Assembly (NCBI GenBank): GCA_903882935.1 | Contig: CAIRZB010000084.1 | Coordinates: 124,001 to 188,000, forward strand | From: an uncultured Parafilimonas sp. | GTDB taxonomy: Bacteria; Bacteroidota; Bacteroidia; Chitinophagales; Chitinophagaceae | Direction of reading: 5' to 3' | Length of the DNA: 64,000 nt | Shown: piece after piece, positions 54,078-61,902 of the stretch | Layout: each line of letters starts with the position of its first letter | How positions within the stretch are numbered: the first letter of the stretch is position 1 | Notes under the pieces: generated by a model | What the model saw: only the letters and a program-made list of their open reading frames with translations | The model's database searches: none | Told to the model about the DNA's origin: nothing | Translations under genes and position numbers: made by a program

Positions 54078-54932
54078 TCACTCCCGCAGCAGTTTCTCCA
54101 CCTCCTCCACCGTAAGCCCCGTACTTCTCGCAACATCCTCTTTAGCAAGCCCCAGTTTTAATAAATTTCCGGCAATATCTTTGGTGTTATCTGTTACGGC
54201 ATCCTTAACGGCCGCCGTAACAGCATTTTTTATGGCCTTCGACATCCGCCCCCTGTCGTCTTGCTCGCGCATCAAAACATAATCGTACGCATCCAATTCA
54301 GCCTTCGTCCAATTGTGCTTGTCGGCATCTTCATAAGCACTCCGTAAGCCTTCGTCATGCACACTGGCGGGGATAACCTCTAAATTTTCAGCATTCTTAA
54401 TAAAGTAAACCCATTGGTCAATAATGGTGGATAATTCACTTTCTTTTTTGTTGAACTTCGGCAGTTCTATAAAATTGAACTCAATATCCGATATAACATT
54501 CTCCCCCGTTTCTATGTCTAATATTTTATGGCGGCTTATATAGCCGGTGTTTTGGGTTACGGTAAAATCCAAAATACCTATAAAAAAAGTGGGGTGTAAT
54601 TTCTCATATAAGTCACCCCGTTCAATTTGGGAGGAGTAGCTTTTCGAGGCGTAATACAGTACCCTTTTGTCAAACCCATCCACTTCTGCCACCTGCATTT
54701 CTACAATATACTCCCTGCCGTTTTGGTCTTTTGCCTTTACATCAACAATAGTAACCTTACCACCCCTAAGCGCTGGTAATTGGTAGGGTGTAAGAATATC
54801 AACTGTTATAATTCTCCTGTCGTTTTCAAACAATAAAATGGCATTCAAAAAAGAAACTAACACTTCCTTCCTGTTCTCGTTTCCGAATATTTTCCGGAAC
54901 GCCATATCGTTTGTAACATCCGCAAATTTCAT
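54078..54932 (-). CDS. Rpn family recombination-promoting nuclease / PD-(D/E)XK transposase-like protein
   Basis: Protein of 284 residues. MKFADVTNDMAFRKIFGNENRKEVLVSFLNAIL is the family start, VTIVDVKAKDQNGREYIVEMQVAEVDGFDKRVLYYASKSYSSQ holds the PD-(D/E)xK core (Asp of IVDVKA, Glu-x-Gln in VEMQ), and ISDIEFNFIELPKF follows. The C-terminal part ends in a small helical HTH-like region, DIAGNLLKLGLAKEDVARSTGLTVEEVEKLL. Rpn proteins cut DNA and stimulate RecA-independent recombination, and spread widely by transfer. It lies between the toxin module and a cluster of palindromic repeats. Confidence 0.9.
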   Translation of the reverse strand: MKFADVTNDMAFRKIFGNENRKEVLVSFLNAILLFENDRRIITVDILTPYQLPALRGGKVTIVDVKAKDQNGREYIVEMQVAEVDGFDKRVLYYASKSYSSQIERGDLYEKLHPTFFIGILDFTVTQNTGYISRHKILDIETGENVISDIEFNFIELPKFNKKESELSTIIDQWVYFIKNAENLEVIPASVHDEGLRSAYEDADKHNWTKAELDAYDYVLMREQDDRGRMSKAIKNAVTAAVKDAVTDNTKDIAGNLLKLGLAKEDVARSTGLTVEEVEKLLRE

Positions 54933-54948
54933 GGCATAAAGATATTGA

Positions 54949-55148
54949 TTTATCGCAAACGCAGTAAGACGGTACTCTCCGAAGTCTCCGGACTTCGTAG
55001 TTCTATGCTAAGAGTCTCCGACTCTTTCAAATACGGTGTCGGTCCAAAGGACTCCTTGGGAGAGACACCGTGCATAATGCTGCGAAGTCCTGAGACTTCG
55101 CAGAGCGGGTTTATCGTAAACGCAGTCAGACGGGGACCGTCAGACTGC
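54949..55148. repeat. Hairpin cluster framed by a 24-bp direct repeat
   Basis: Direct repeat TTTATCGcAAACGCAGTaAG (then ACGG) at 54949-54972 and 55110-55133, two mismatches. In between and overlapping are hairpins at 54981-54996 (GAAGTC/GACTTC), 55010-55026 (AAGAGT/ACTCTT), 55035-55069 (GGTGTC/GACACC) and 55081-55102 (TGCGAAGTC/GACTTCGCA), and one at 55122-55148 (GCAGTC/GACTGC). No gene. Confidence 0.75.
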
Positions 55149-55149
55149 C

Positions 55150-56385
55150 TTACCATTTCTTCACCTCATCCAAATCCACGCCCAGTAATTGTTTGGCCAG
55201 TGCGCTTAAGGCCGCATAATCGCCTTGAAAATGGCAGGTTGTTTGTTTATAGGCCTGCACCTCGCCCGGTTTAAGTTCCTTTGCCGCAGAAGAAGATTCT
55301 ATTTCGTAAAAAGGGCCAAGCTGGGTGCCGTCCTGCATGGGGCCGTCGTTGTAACTGTTAATAACATCGCCTTTGTACGGCTCTTTTTGTATCTCCCACT
55401 TGCTGTTTACGTAAGCCCCGGTTTTATCCACCTCCGGTATAAGAATAGTAAGCACGTTCTTTTTAAAGTCAAAACTGCCCGCAATGGCTTTTGCCACAAC
55501 GGGGGATAAGCCGAGTTTGCCCCTCGATTTTCCATCGCAACGAAAGTATAAAACACTATTTTTCACCAATAGCCTGTCAGCAGGTATTTTGCCAAAATAA
55601 TTGTCAGTGATATGTTCTTTTGCGTTTGCCCCAGGGTGGAAGGGGATGATGACTTTGGTTTCGTCGGAAGGGGTAAACTGCCCCAACAGCCAGATAGACA
55701 ATAACCCCGTTTCTTTTTTCCAGGCATTGGTACCGGTGTTTTTTAACTGGTTGTCTGTTTCAAAAGCCACATATTGCAGTCCATCCGGCACAGTCGTGTG
55801 CAGCTTGCCTTCAATGCCTGCTTTATCCAGCAACGCTATTTTTCGGGTAATATTAAAGGTGAAATCAGTGCCTGAATAGTTGGTGATGGTTGCATTTTTG
55901 GTGAAAGTGGCTTGAGATTGCGAGGAATCTGCCACTTCGTACACATCGGTGTCAACAACCGGCGGTACCTGCCAGTGGGTTACGTTAAAGCTGTCGCCTT
56001 TTTTAAAATATAGGGAGTATTGGCCGCCTTCGGGGCCTAACCAAAAACGTTCCTCTCCGCCGTAGGCATTAAAATGGGCGGCTTGTTTGCCTGAACCAAT
56101 CAGCCCGTAGTTAAGCCACCCGAAGCTGCTGCCACTGTCTCCACCTGCGGTGCTGGTTATTACGCGGCCCTGGTAATCGGCACTTAGCAATACTTTGGCG
56201 CTGCCATTGGTTAATTCAAGCACTTTGCCTGTATGCTGTTTTAAAAAAGCCGCATCGTACCCGTAGCTGCCTTTAGCAAAGGCTGTGTCGGTTGCAGCCT
56301 GCCCATCCTGCTTTACGGGTTGGTTACAGCCCAAGGTGGCACACGCGGTTAAACCGATAATCAATTTCTCTGAAATTTTTTTCAT
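55150..56385 (-). CDS. DUF6786-like lipoprotein, probably glycan-related
   Basis: Protein of 411 residues. MKKISEKLIIGLTACATLGCNQ is a lipoprotein signal (lipobox TLGC), fixing the start at ATG 56385 inside a longer open frame. The body is beta-rich: VLELTNGSAKVLLSADYQGRVITSTAGGDSGSSFGWLNYGLI, then NAYGGEERFWLGPEGGQYSLYF, and QPPVVDTDVYEV-like strands. The pattern resembles the DUF6786 family, whose fold recalls sugar mutarotases. Its location between glycosidase genes supports a role in handling sugars, but no reaction is known to me. Confidence 0.75.
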   Translation of the reverse strand: MKKISEKLIIGLTACATLGCNQPVKQDGQAATDTAFAKGSYGYDAAFLKQHTGKVLELTNGSAKVLLSADYQGRVITSTAGGDSGSSFGWLNYGLIGSGKQAAHFNAYGGEERFWLGPEGGQYSLYFKKGDSFNVTHWQVPPVVDTDVYEVADSSQSQATFTKNATITNYSGTDFTFNITRKIALLDKAGIEGKLHTTVPDGLQYVAFETDNQLKNTGTNAWKKETGLLSIWLLGQFTPSDETKVIIPFHPGANAKEHITDNYFGKIPADRLLVKNSVLYFRCDGKSRGKLGLSPVVAKAIAGSFDFKKNVLTILIPEVDKTGAYVNSKWEIQKEPYKGDVINSYNDGPMQDGTQLGPFYEIESSSAAKELKPGEVQAYKQTTCHFQGDYAALSALAKQLLGVDLDEVKKW

Positions 56386-56624
56386 AATGGCTGTTAAAAA
56401 TAAACGCAAGCAATACACTGTAATAAAACACCAAGGTAGTATGAAAAGCCACATGCGGGATGGCTATTTTTTTTCATTTTGTACGCGCTTTTTAGCATGG
56501 TTGTGGGCTTGCTAAAACGGTGGCTTTCTAAATTACATTCGCATATCGGGCATATTTTACTTTTACACCCACCCCGTTACCGGCAATTTGGTAATTTGCC
56601 GGTATCCAAAACAAGCATTGCTTT

Positions 56625-57020
56625 ATGGCACCACTAGTAAAAACAGCTTTTGTACCCATGCTCGCCATAGCCCACGGCACCACCAGCCTTGCGTTTTATA
56701 AATCTGCCTTCGGGGCCACCGAAACTAAGCACCTAACAAACGACGATGGCAGCATACATGTTTCAGAAATGTTTATTGACGGTGCCATGTTTCATTTTCA
56801 TGAGGAGTCTTGGGATGGCAGCAGCTTTGCCCCGTCAACGTATAATGGCGTTACCACCATCATCGGTCTTATGGTAGCCGATGTGGATGCGGTGATGGCA
56901 CGTGCCGTTGCAGCCGGTGCCATTGTTAAAAGCCCCGCCCAAAGCTACGACTACGGCTACCGCCAAGGCGAGTTGGTTGACCCACTTGGCCACCGCTGGT
57001 TGATTGAGCAAGTGATATAG
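56625..57020 (+). CDS. VOC superfamily (glyoxalase/PhnB-like) protein
   Basis: Protein of 131 residues with paired beta-alpha-beta-beta-beta modules: FVPMLAIAHGTTSLAFYKSAFGATETKHL, SIHVSEMFIDGAMFHFHEES, VTTIIGLMVADVDAVMARAVAAGAIV, and the end GYRQGELVDPLGHRWLIEQVI. This is the PhnB-like branch of metal-dependent VOC enzymes. Substrate unknown; cytoplasmic. It stands alone, divergent from the DUF6786-like gene. Confidence 0.88.
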   Translation: MAPLVKTAFVPMLAIAHGTTSLAFYKSAFGATETKHLTNDDGSIHVSEMFIDGAMFHFHEESWDGSSFAPSTYNGVTTIIGLMVADVDAVMARAVAAGAIVKSPAQSYDYGYRQGELVDPLGHRWLIEQVI

Positions 57021-57497
57021 GTGTGAGGGTTGAAGTGTATGGTATTTTCCCTTCTTGCATGAGTCTTAAACAATTCGGTTCCACTGTATACCAGTCCGTG
57101 ATTTGGGTTAATTCTGATTTTGACGTGCTAACAGTATAGAGAGTTTACTACAATAACATAGAGGCTTTGTTCTTTGAAGACCGAGTCTCACAGCGACAGT
57201 TGCGAGTAAACTGGGTAAGTTCGCCATCCAAAAAATTAAACCTTATTGAATGAAAAGTATCACGCAACGAGGTTACAAGAAGGGTACGCAGTTACATGTG
57301 GGGAGGCGTATGCTTGGCAAAGACGCCCGGAGGGATCGGGCTTTGCCTTGATTTTTTTGGTTCTTTTTGCATCAAGGCAAAAAGAACAGTATATTGACTG
57401 AGAGGTGTTTGCAAAGAGGAAGGTTTGCAAATACACATCAAAATAAGAATTAGCCATGTTTTGTCATTAACTGCCATGGTGCTATTTTTGGTGCCAT
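57021..57497. other. 477-base gene-free region with back-to-back hairpins
   Basis: No gene seen; frames on both strands are short and unlike proteins. Right part holds two strong hairpins listed separately. The stretch from 57040 to 57290 has no structure that I can assign. Confidence 0.5.
57316..57387. repeat. Double-hairpin intergenic repeat
   Basis: GGCAAAGacGCCCG/CGGGCtttgcc at 57316-57347 followed by GTTCTTTTTGC/GCAAAAAGAAC at 57360-57387 (11-bp stem). The CTTTGCCTTGAT...ATCAAGGCAAAAAGAAC pattern is a widespread intergenic repeat of Bacteroidota genomes, not a gene. Confidence 0.7.
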
Positions 57498-58556
57498 ATG
57501 CAGGCTTTTAACAATCCCCTTGTTGCGGTAGTGGTGCTTAACTATAATGGCTTGCATTATTTGCAAAATTTTTTGCCGTTTGTGCTGGAAAGCAGCTATG
57601 CCAATAAAAAAATTTATGTGGCAGACAATGCGTCCACCGATGACAGTGTGGCCATGCTACAAAGAAATTTTCCCCAAGTTGAATTGATATTGCTGGATAA
57701 AAACCATGGCTACGCCGGGGGCTATAACCTCGCCTTGGCACAAATAACCGCGGACTATTACGTACTGCTAAACAACGATGTAGAGGTTACCCCCAATTGG
57801 ATTTACCCCATTGTTGAACTAATGGAAAGCGACCCCGCCATTGCCGCCTGCCAGCCTAAAATACTGCAATACAACAACCCTACCTATTTTGAATATGCCG
57901 GTGCCTGCGGCGGCTGGTTGGATGCTTTGGGCTTTGCTTTTAGCCGCGGGCGTGTGTTTGACGTGTGCGAGGCCGACACAAGCCAATACAACCAGCCCCA
58001 AAACATATTTTGGGCCAGCGGCGCGGCCATGTTTGTACGGGCTGCAGCCTATAAGCAACTGGGCGGCCTTGACGGTTGGTTTTTTGCCCACATGGAGGAG
58101 ATTGACCTTTGCTGGCGCATGCAATTGGCCGGCTACCGGGTAATGTGCCAGCCACAAGCGGTGGTGTACCATGTTGGCGGCGGCACCCTGCCCAAAGGCA
58201 ACACCCGTAAGGTGTTTTTAAACTTTCGCAACAACTTGGTAATGATGGCCAAAAACCTGCCATGGTACCAAAAATTATACAAGCTGCCGCTGCGCGTTAT
58301 GCTTGATGTGGTGTTTGCCCTTAAAAACTTACTGGCAGGCCAACCGGCCCCTTGTAAAGCTGTGTTTAAAGCGCATGTGGCGGTACTTGGTTGGATGCTT
58401 TCAGCAAAAGGCAAAAGCAGCGCGCAGGCTGTTTACAAGGCCGGGCGTTTACCGCTTAACAAACTGCAAGGCGTGTATAAAGGCAGCATCGTATGGCAGC
58501 ATTTTGTAAAGGGCAAAACAACTTTTTTACAAATTGTTGATAACAAGTTTTCTTAA
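57498..58556 (+). CDS. Glycosyltransferase family 2 (rhamnosyltransferase-like)
   Basis: Protein of 352 residues. VAVVVLNYNGLHYLQNFLPFVLESSY, KIYVADNASTDDSVAML (nucleotide site), GYAGGYNLALAQITADYYVLLNNDVEV (DxD-like NNDVEV) and GGLDGWFFAHMEEIDLCWRMQLAGYRV with the E(D)xxxxWR acceptor motif are typical of GT2 dTDP-rhamnosyltransferases. A hydrophobic region lies towards the C-terminus. It likely extends a cell-surface glycan at the cytoplasmic side. It is followed by a small membrane protein. Confidence 0.88.
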   Translation: MQAFNNPLVAVVVLNYNGLHYLQNFLPFVLESSYANKKIYVADNASTDDSVAMLQRNFPQVELILLDKNHGYAGGYNLALAQITADYYVLLNNDVEVTPNWIYPIVELMESDPAIAACQPKILQYNNPTYFEYAGACGGWLDALGFAFSRGRVFDVCEADTSQYNQPQNIFWASGAAMFVRAAAYKQLGGLDGWFFAHMEEIDLCWRMQLAGYRVMCQPQAVVYHVGGGTLPKGNTRKVFLNFRNNLVMMAKNLPWYQKLYKLPLRVMLDVVFALKNLLAGQPAPCKAVFKAHVAVLGWMLSAKGKSSAQAVYKAGRLPLNKLQGVYKGSIVWQHFVKGKTTFLQIVDNKFS

Positions 58557-58571
58557 TTATGGCGCAACACC

Positions 58572-58579
58572 TATTTTTG
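58572..58579 (+). promoter_or_regulatory. -7 box of the small membrane protein gene (TATTTTTG)
   Basis: Full TAnnTTTG match 20 bases before ATG 58600. Confidence 0.5.
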
Positions 58580-58599
58580 CGTACCAATAACAAATAATT

Positions 58600-58821
58600 A
58601 TGGCACACGAAGTTGACATATACGATGGCGAAAACATTAGGGGTAAAAAGGAATTTGGCTATAACTGGATAAACTCAAGCCGCTTTTTGTTTTACTTACA
58701 GTTGCTTTTAACCGTAGCGTTTTTATTTGGTGCCAGTTATAAGCTTTACCAAACACGTTATATGGGCAAGCCTGATGTTGAGGTGCAGAGCAGCAGCGAG
58801 TACACGCCTAAGTACAAATAA
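58600..58821 (+). CDS. Small single-pass membrane protein, unknown
   Basis: Protein of 73 residues with acidic N-terminus (MAHEVDIYDGENIRGKKEFGYNW), one membrane helix (FLFYLQLLLTVAFLFGASYKLY, about 30-51) and polar C-terminus. No family recognised. Own promoter box and lack of overlap suggest independent expression between the GT2 gene and tRNA-Gly. Confidence 0.65.
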   Translation: MAHEVDIYDGENIRGKKEFGYNWINSSRFLFYLQLLLTVAFLFGASYKLYQTRYMGKPDVEVQSSSEYTPKYK

Positions 58822-58839
58822 AAAAAGTTGGACAAAAAT

Positions 58840-58869
58840 TTTGCAGTGTCACAAAACTTCCTATTTTTG
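58840..58869 (+). promoter_or_regulatory. Canonical promoter of tRNA-Gly
   Basis: TTTG at 58840-58843, 18-base spacer, TATTTTTG at 58862-58869; the tRNA starts 39 bases beyond. Confidence 0.65.
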
Positions 58870-58907
58870 CACTCCCAAAACGAAAAAAGCTCTTAAAGAA
58901 GGCATAA

Positions 58908-58983
58908 GCGGAAGTAGCTCATTTGGTAGAGCGCGACCTTGCCAAGGTCGAGGTAGCCGGTTCGAGCCCGGTCTTCCGCTCCA
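58908..58983 (+). tRNA. tRNA-Gly (anticodon GCC), CCA encoded
   Basis: Acceptor GCGGAAG/CTTCCGC, D stem GCTC/GAGC, anticodon stem CGACC/GGTCG with loop TTGCCAA, T stem GCCGG/CCGGT region with loop TTCGAGC, discriminator T, then CCA at 58981-58983. Confidence 0.96.
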
Positions 58984-59014
58984 AAAAAAATCCCGCAACG
59001 GCGGGATTTTTTTT
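58983..59014 (+). terminator. Rho-independent terminator after tRNA-Gly
   Basis: AAAAAAAATCCCGC/GCGGGATTTTTTTT with loop AACG, a 14-bp stem carrying the U-run. Confidence 0.88.
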
Positions 59015-59079
59015 CAGCCTGCCACAACACTGTGGCGTTTGAAAATGAGTTTAAAAGTTTTACCAGTGTTTTAATGGAT

Positions 59080-59165
59080 GCCCCGATGGTGGAACTGGTA
59101 GACACGCAGGACTTAAAATCCTGTGACCCGCAACGGTCGTACGGGTTCAACTCCCGTTTGGGGCA
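59080..59165 (+). tRNA. tRNA-Leu (anticodon TAA)
   Basis: Acceptor GCCCCGA/TTGGGGC, anticodon stem CAGGA/TCCTG with loop CTTAAAA, a long type II variable arm (about TGACCCGCAACGGTCGT), T stem ACGGG/CCCGT with loop TTCAACT, discriminator A. CCA is not encoded. Confidence 0.95.
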
Positions 59166-59170
59166 CAAAA

Positions 59171-59202
59171 AATGAAGCAGCTACGAAAGTGGCTGCTTTT
59201 TT
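59171..59202 (+). terminator. Terminator after tRNA-Leu
   Basis: GAAGCAGCtac-GAAA-gtGGCTGCTTTTTTT: a stem of about 10 bp followed by T7. Confidence 0.7.
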
Positions 59203-59369
59203 TATTTGGGGGTGGGTACAACTATACGGCAACATTTCGACAACATTTCAAATCCTCACACTCGGCTCAGCAAAGCAATTTTTTATAAATATGCCTTGTA
59301 AAATATATCGAGCGTTTACTGTAGCAAAAGTAGTTTGTATACTTAACAGATTAGTAACTGTTTTACAAA

Positions 59370-59447
59370 TTCGGATATTTACGGATATAAATGCGGATAT
59401 TTCTTATAAATACGGATATTTGCGGAGATAAATGCGGATATGCGGAT
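59370..59447. repeat. GCGGATAT short-repeat tract upstream of the Fic gene
   Basis: Six to seven copies of (A/T/G)CGGATAT spaced 10-25 bases apart, partly as CGGATATTTacGGATATAAATG and TACGGATATTTGCGGAGATAAATG, running into the first codons of the Fic gene (ATGCGGATTGAA). Confidence 0.65.
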
Positions 59448-60495
59448 TGAAAATTTAAAAATTACACCTGAAATATTATCCTTTATCTCGGAAATAGATG
59501 AATTTAAAGGCGCGTGGAAGGCATTGGGGCAATTGGCACCAGAAATACTAACTTCTTTACAACAGGTTGCCACTATTGAAAGTGTGGGTTCTTCAACCCG
59601 CATTGAGGGGAGTAAATTGAACGACCATGAGGTGGAAGTTTTACTCAATAATATTCAATTAAAGAAATTTGAAACGAGGGATGAGCAAGAGGTTGCGGGA
59701 TATTCGGCAGCGATGAATATTATTTTCCAAAATTTTGAACATATTGCGCTAACGGAAAATTATATTCAGCAGTTGCATAAGGAATTATTGCAGTACAGCG
59801 AGAAAGACTATTGGCATAGAGGCCAGTATAAAAAATTTGCTAACCATGTGGAAGCTTTTAGCGCAGACGGTAAAAGTTTGGGCGTTGTTTTTGAAACGGC
59901 CAGCCCTTTTGAAACATATAAGCGAATGAATGACCTTGTTGGGTGGGCCAACCAATTTTATACGGAAAAAAAACTGCACCCGCTTTTAATTGCGGCTGTC
60001 TTTATTGTGGAGTTTCTTGCCATCCACCCTTTTCAAGATGGCAATGGAAGATTGTCAAGAATATTAACCACCCTTCTATTACTAAAAACTGGGTACGCGT
60101 ATGCGCCTTATGGTTCACTTGAAGCAGTGATTGAACAGAGTAAGGAGGCCTATTATTTGGCATTAAGGCAAACGCAGGGTACATTAAAATTAGAAGAGCC
60201 TAATTGGCAACCTTGGGTATCGTTTTTCCTAAACGCATTAAAAAAACAAAAACAGAGGCTTGAGGCAAAACTTGAACGGGAAAAAATGTTGATGGGCCGG
60301 TTGCCGGCATTATCATTGCAAATAATTAAGTTGGCAAAAGAAAGAAAAAGGATAACTAAAAGTGAGATAGCTGCCTTTACCAATGCTAATAGCCATACCA
60401 TAAAAAAACACCTTGAAGCACTTGTAGATAAACATTTTTTACAAAAAAACGGAGTAGGTAAAGCCACTTGGTATTCTGTAAAAAATAGTTATTAA
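59440..60495 (+). CDS. Fic family protein with N-terminal inhibitory helix
   Basis: Protein of 351 residues. The inhibitory motif (S/T)xxxE(G/N) is Ser52-Glu56-Gly57 in SSTRIEG. The Fic core has IHPFQDGNGRLSRIL, with catalytic His196 intact, preceded by the flap region KKFANHVEAFSADGKSLGVVFETASPFETYKRM. A C-terminal winged helix is readable in RITKSEIAAFTNANSHTIKKHLEALVDKHFLQK. Fic enzymes transfer AMP (or other nucleotide parts) from NTP to protein hydroxyls; class II members are held off by their own helix. Target unknown. It lies just after two tRNA genes in A+T-rich DNA. Confidence 0.92.
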   Translation: MRIENLKITPEILSFISEIDEFKGAWKALGQLAPEILTSLQQVATIESVGSSTRIEGSKLNDHEVEVLLNNIQLKKFETRDEQEVAGYSAAMNIIFQNFEHIALTENYIQQLHKELLQYSEKDYWHRGQYKKFANHVEAFSADGKSLGVVFETASPFETYKRMNDLVGWANQFYTEKKLHPLLIAAVFIVEFLAIHPFQDGNGRLSRILTTLLLLKTGYAYAPYGSLEAVIEQSKEAYYLALRQTQGTLKLEEPNWQPWVSFFLNALKKQKQRLEAKLEREKMLMGRLPALSLQIIKLAKERKRITKSEIAAFTNANSHTIKKHLEALVDKHFLQKNGVGKATWYSVKNSY

Positions 60496-60635
60496 TATTT
60501 TTTGCATAGTATCTGCCAAGTTTTATTTTAAGATTAAACAGAAATAGAAGATAGTATAAAACCCTTAAGAATCTCTGATAGCAGATTGAAAATATTTTAT
60601 CATTTTCGGGTTACATATCTTATAATCCTTTAGTG

Positions 60636-61368
60636 TTGAAGAAAATAAAAGTAGTTTTTTTATAAGTGGCTTTGGCATATTCGTGTGGTATGAAGCCGAA
60701 ACAACACAGCACGGCTGTGCCTGTAAACAACACTGTAACAGTTGATACGGCAAATAATAAAGGCGGCTTAAAGAATGGTGTCGCAGGCGTAAGCAACGAC
60801 TTAAAAACTAACACCATAAACTATTTGTGCGTTGATAATTTCATTCAGTTCAGGAAAGCCGTTTGCCAGGGCGATGTTGCTAAAGTGCAAAATTGGTTTA
60901 AATTTCCCTTGTTAAAACCTAATGGTATTTGGCAGTTAATTTACATTGAGAGAGGGATTGACAGCAAGAATAGCAACATGCCTTTTACAAGGAAAGACTT
61001 TTGGAAATTTTTTTAACAGGATATTTACAGATAGGTTTATAAAGTGCATAGCAAAAATTGAACCTGAAGGATTACGTACGAAAGGCGAAGCTTCCAGCCT
61101 GGATTTTTTAATCTTTAGAGGAAATGATACGGTAGTTTACCACATGAAAGTATTCCTTAGTGCTGTAGATACAACTTTACCTGTAGTCCTCAATTCATCC
61201 GTTTACGTGCATATTAATAACGATAGGCATGTATATTCATATCATCGTGAGGGTATGGGTATCGGGTATGTATTCGACATTCAAAAGAACGGGCTATTGC
61301 GGTTTAAAGAAAATGCTTTTGGCAGGTTAAAAATCACCAGTTACATTTTTGTCATTTTCAAAGGCTGA
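60636..61368 (+). pseudogene. Broken lipoprotein gene (nonsense in signal peptide and frameshift at a T7 run)
   Basis: TTG 60636 starts LKKIKVVFL, then an in-frame TAA, then VALAYSCGMKPKQH, which together read as a lipoprotein signal with lipobox AYSC. The same frame runs to TAA at 61016 right after a T7 run (GGAAATTTTTTTAAC). Dropping one T joins DFWKFF to NRIFTDRFIKCIAKIEPEGL, whose frame continues to 61368 (RLKITSYIFVIFKG). The combined product would be about 240 residues and is not in a family I know. Two lesions argue for decay, although slippage in T7 could be real or a sequencing error. Confidence 0.7.
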
Positions 61369-61902
61369 TGTAAAAATCTGCAATCGCCAGTCCGTCCCTA
61401 ATCTTTCCGGTCTTTTGCCCCCCTGCTGTCCGACGACTTTCGCATATCACTTCGGATTTCTTTTAAAATACCTCGTCTCGAACTAACCGCCGCAGGGCCT
61501 ATGCCATCCGCGCTGCTCCCCATATCCCGAACAGGTGTATGATGTGCAATACCCGTCCAAACGCCTACACGTGCCATTCTAAAGTATAAAGCTATTTCAG
61601 TACGATAAACCCCCATTACCGTATACAGATAAAAAAGCCACTTCTTATTTTGTGAGTTGACCGATGGAATAATAGTTGTCAATTTGACAAAATAAATTTT
61701 CTGCAACCGATTGCAAACCTATAATTTTGGAACAGATTGCTGGGTGCCGTTCGCCTTATACAAATCGTAAAGTACTTGCCGGGTGGTTAACACGGGGTGT
61801 GTTTGAACAAGTTTGCTATACTGTTATTCAAGAAACTAAATCGCCATATTACTTTACCAGTAAAAAACTAAAACAGCGGATATTTATTAAAAAAACAATA
61901 GC
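61369..61902. other. 534-base gene-poor region before the arabinofuranosidase gene
   Basis: A 102-codon minus-strand frame (61398-61706) ends GILKEIRSDMRKSSDSRGAKDRKD. It has low gene-like quality and may be a decayed or repeat-derived fragment. The right part has the possible promoter of the next gene. No tRNA or repeat arms found. Confidence 0.45.
61711..61739 (+). promoter_or_regulatory. Possible promoter of the GH51 gene
   Basis: TTG at 61711-61713, 18-base spacer, TAATTTTG at 61732-61739. The leader to ATG 61903 would be about 160 bases, room for regulation. Confidence 0.4.

Noticed and set aside
54949-55148. Possible CRISPR array because of repeated short motifs
   Set aside because: Only two direct repeats 161 bases apart, the rest are different palindromes; no regular spacers and no cas gene.
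57260-57477. Two overlapping minus-strand frames containing CSFCLDAKRTKK-like sequence
   Set aside because: They only translate the double-hairpin repeat; a recurring artefact in Bacteroidota annotation.
59370-59447. CRISPR-like or iteron origin reading of the GCGGATAT tract
   Set aside because: Spacing is irregular, repeats are 8 bases only, no replication or cas gene nearby.
61398-61706. Minus-strand frame of 102 codons
   Set aside because: Sequence looks like repeat or decayed DNA and has no recognisable domain; kept as part of the gene-poor region.
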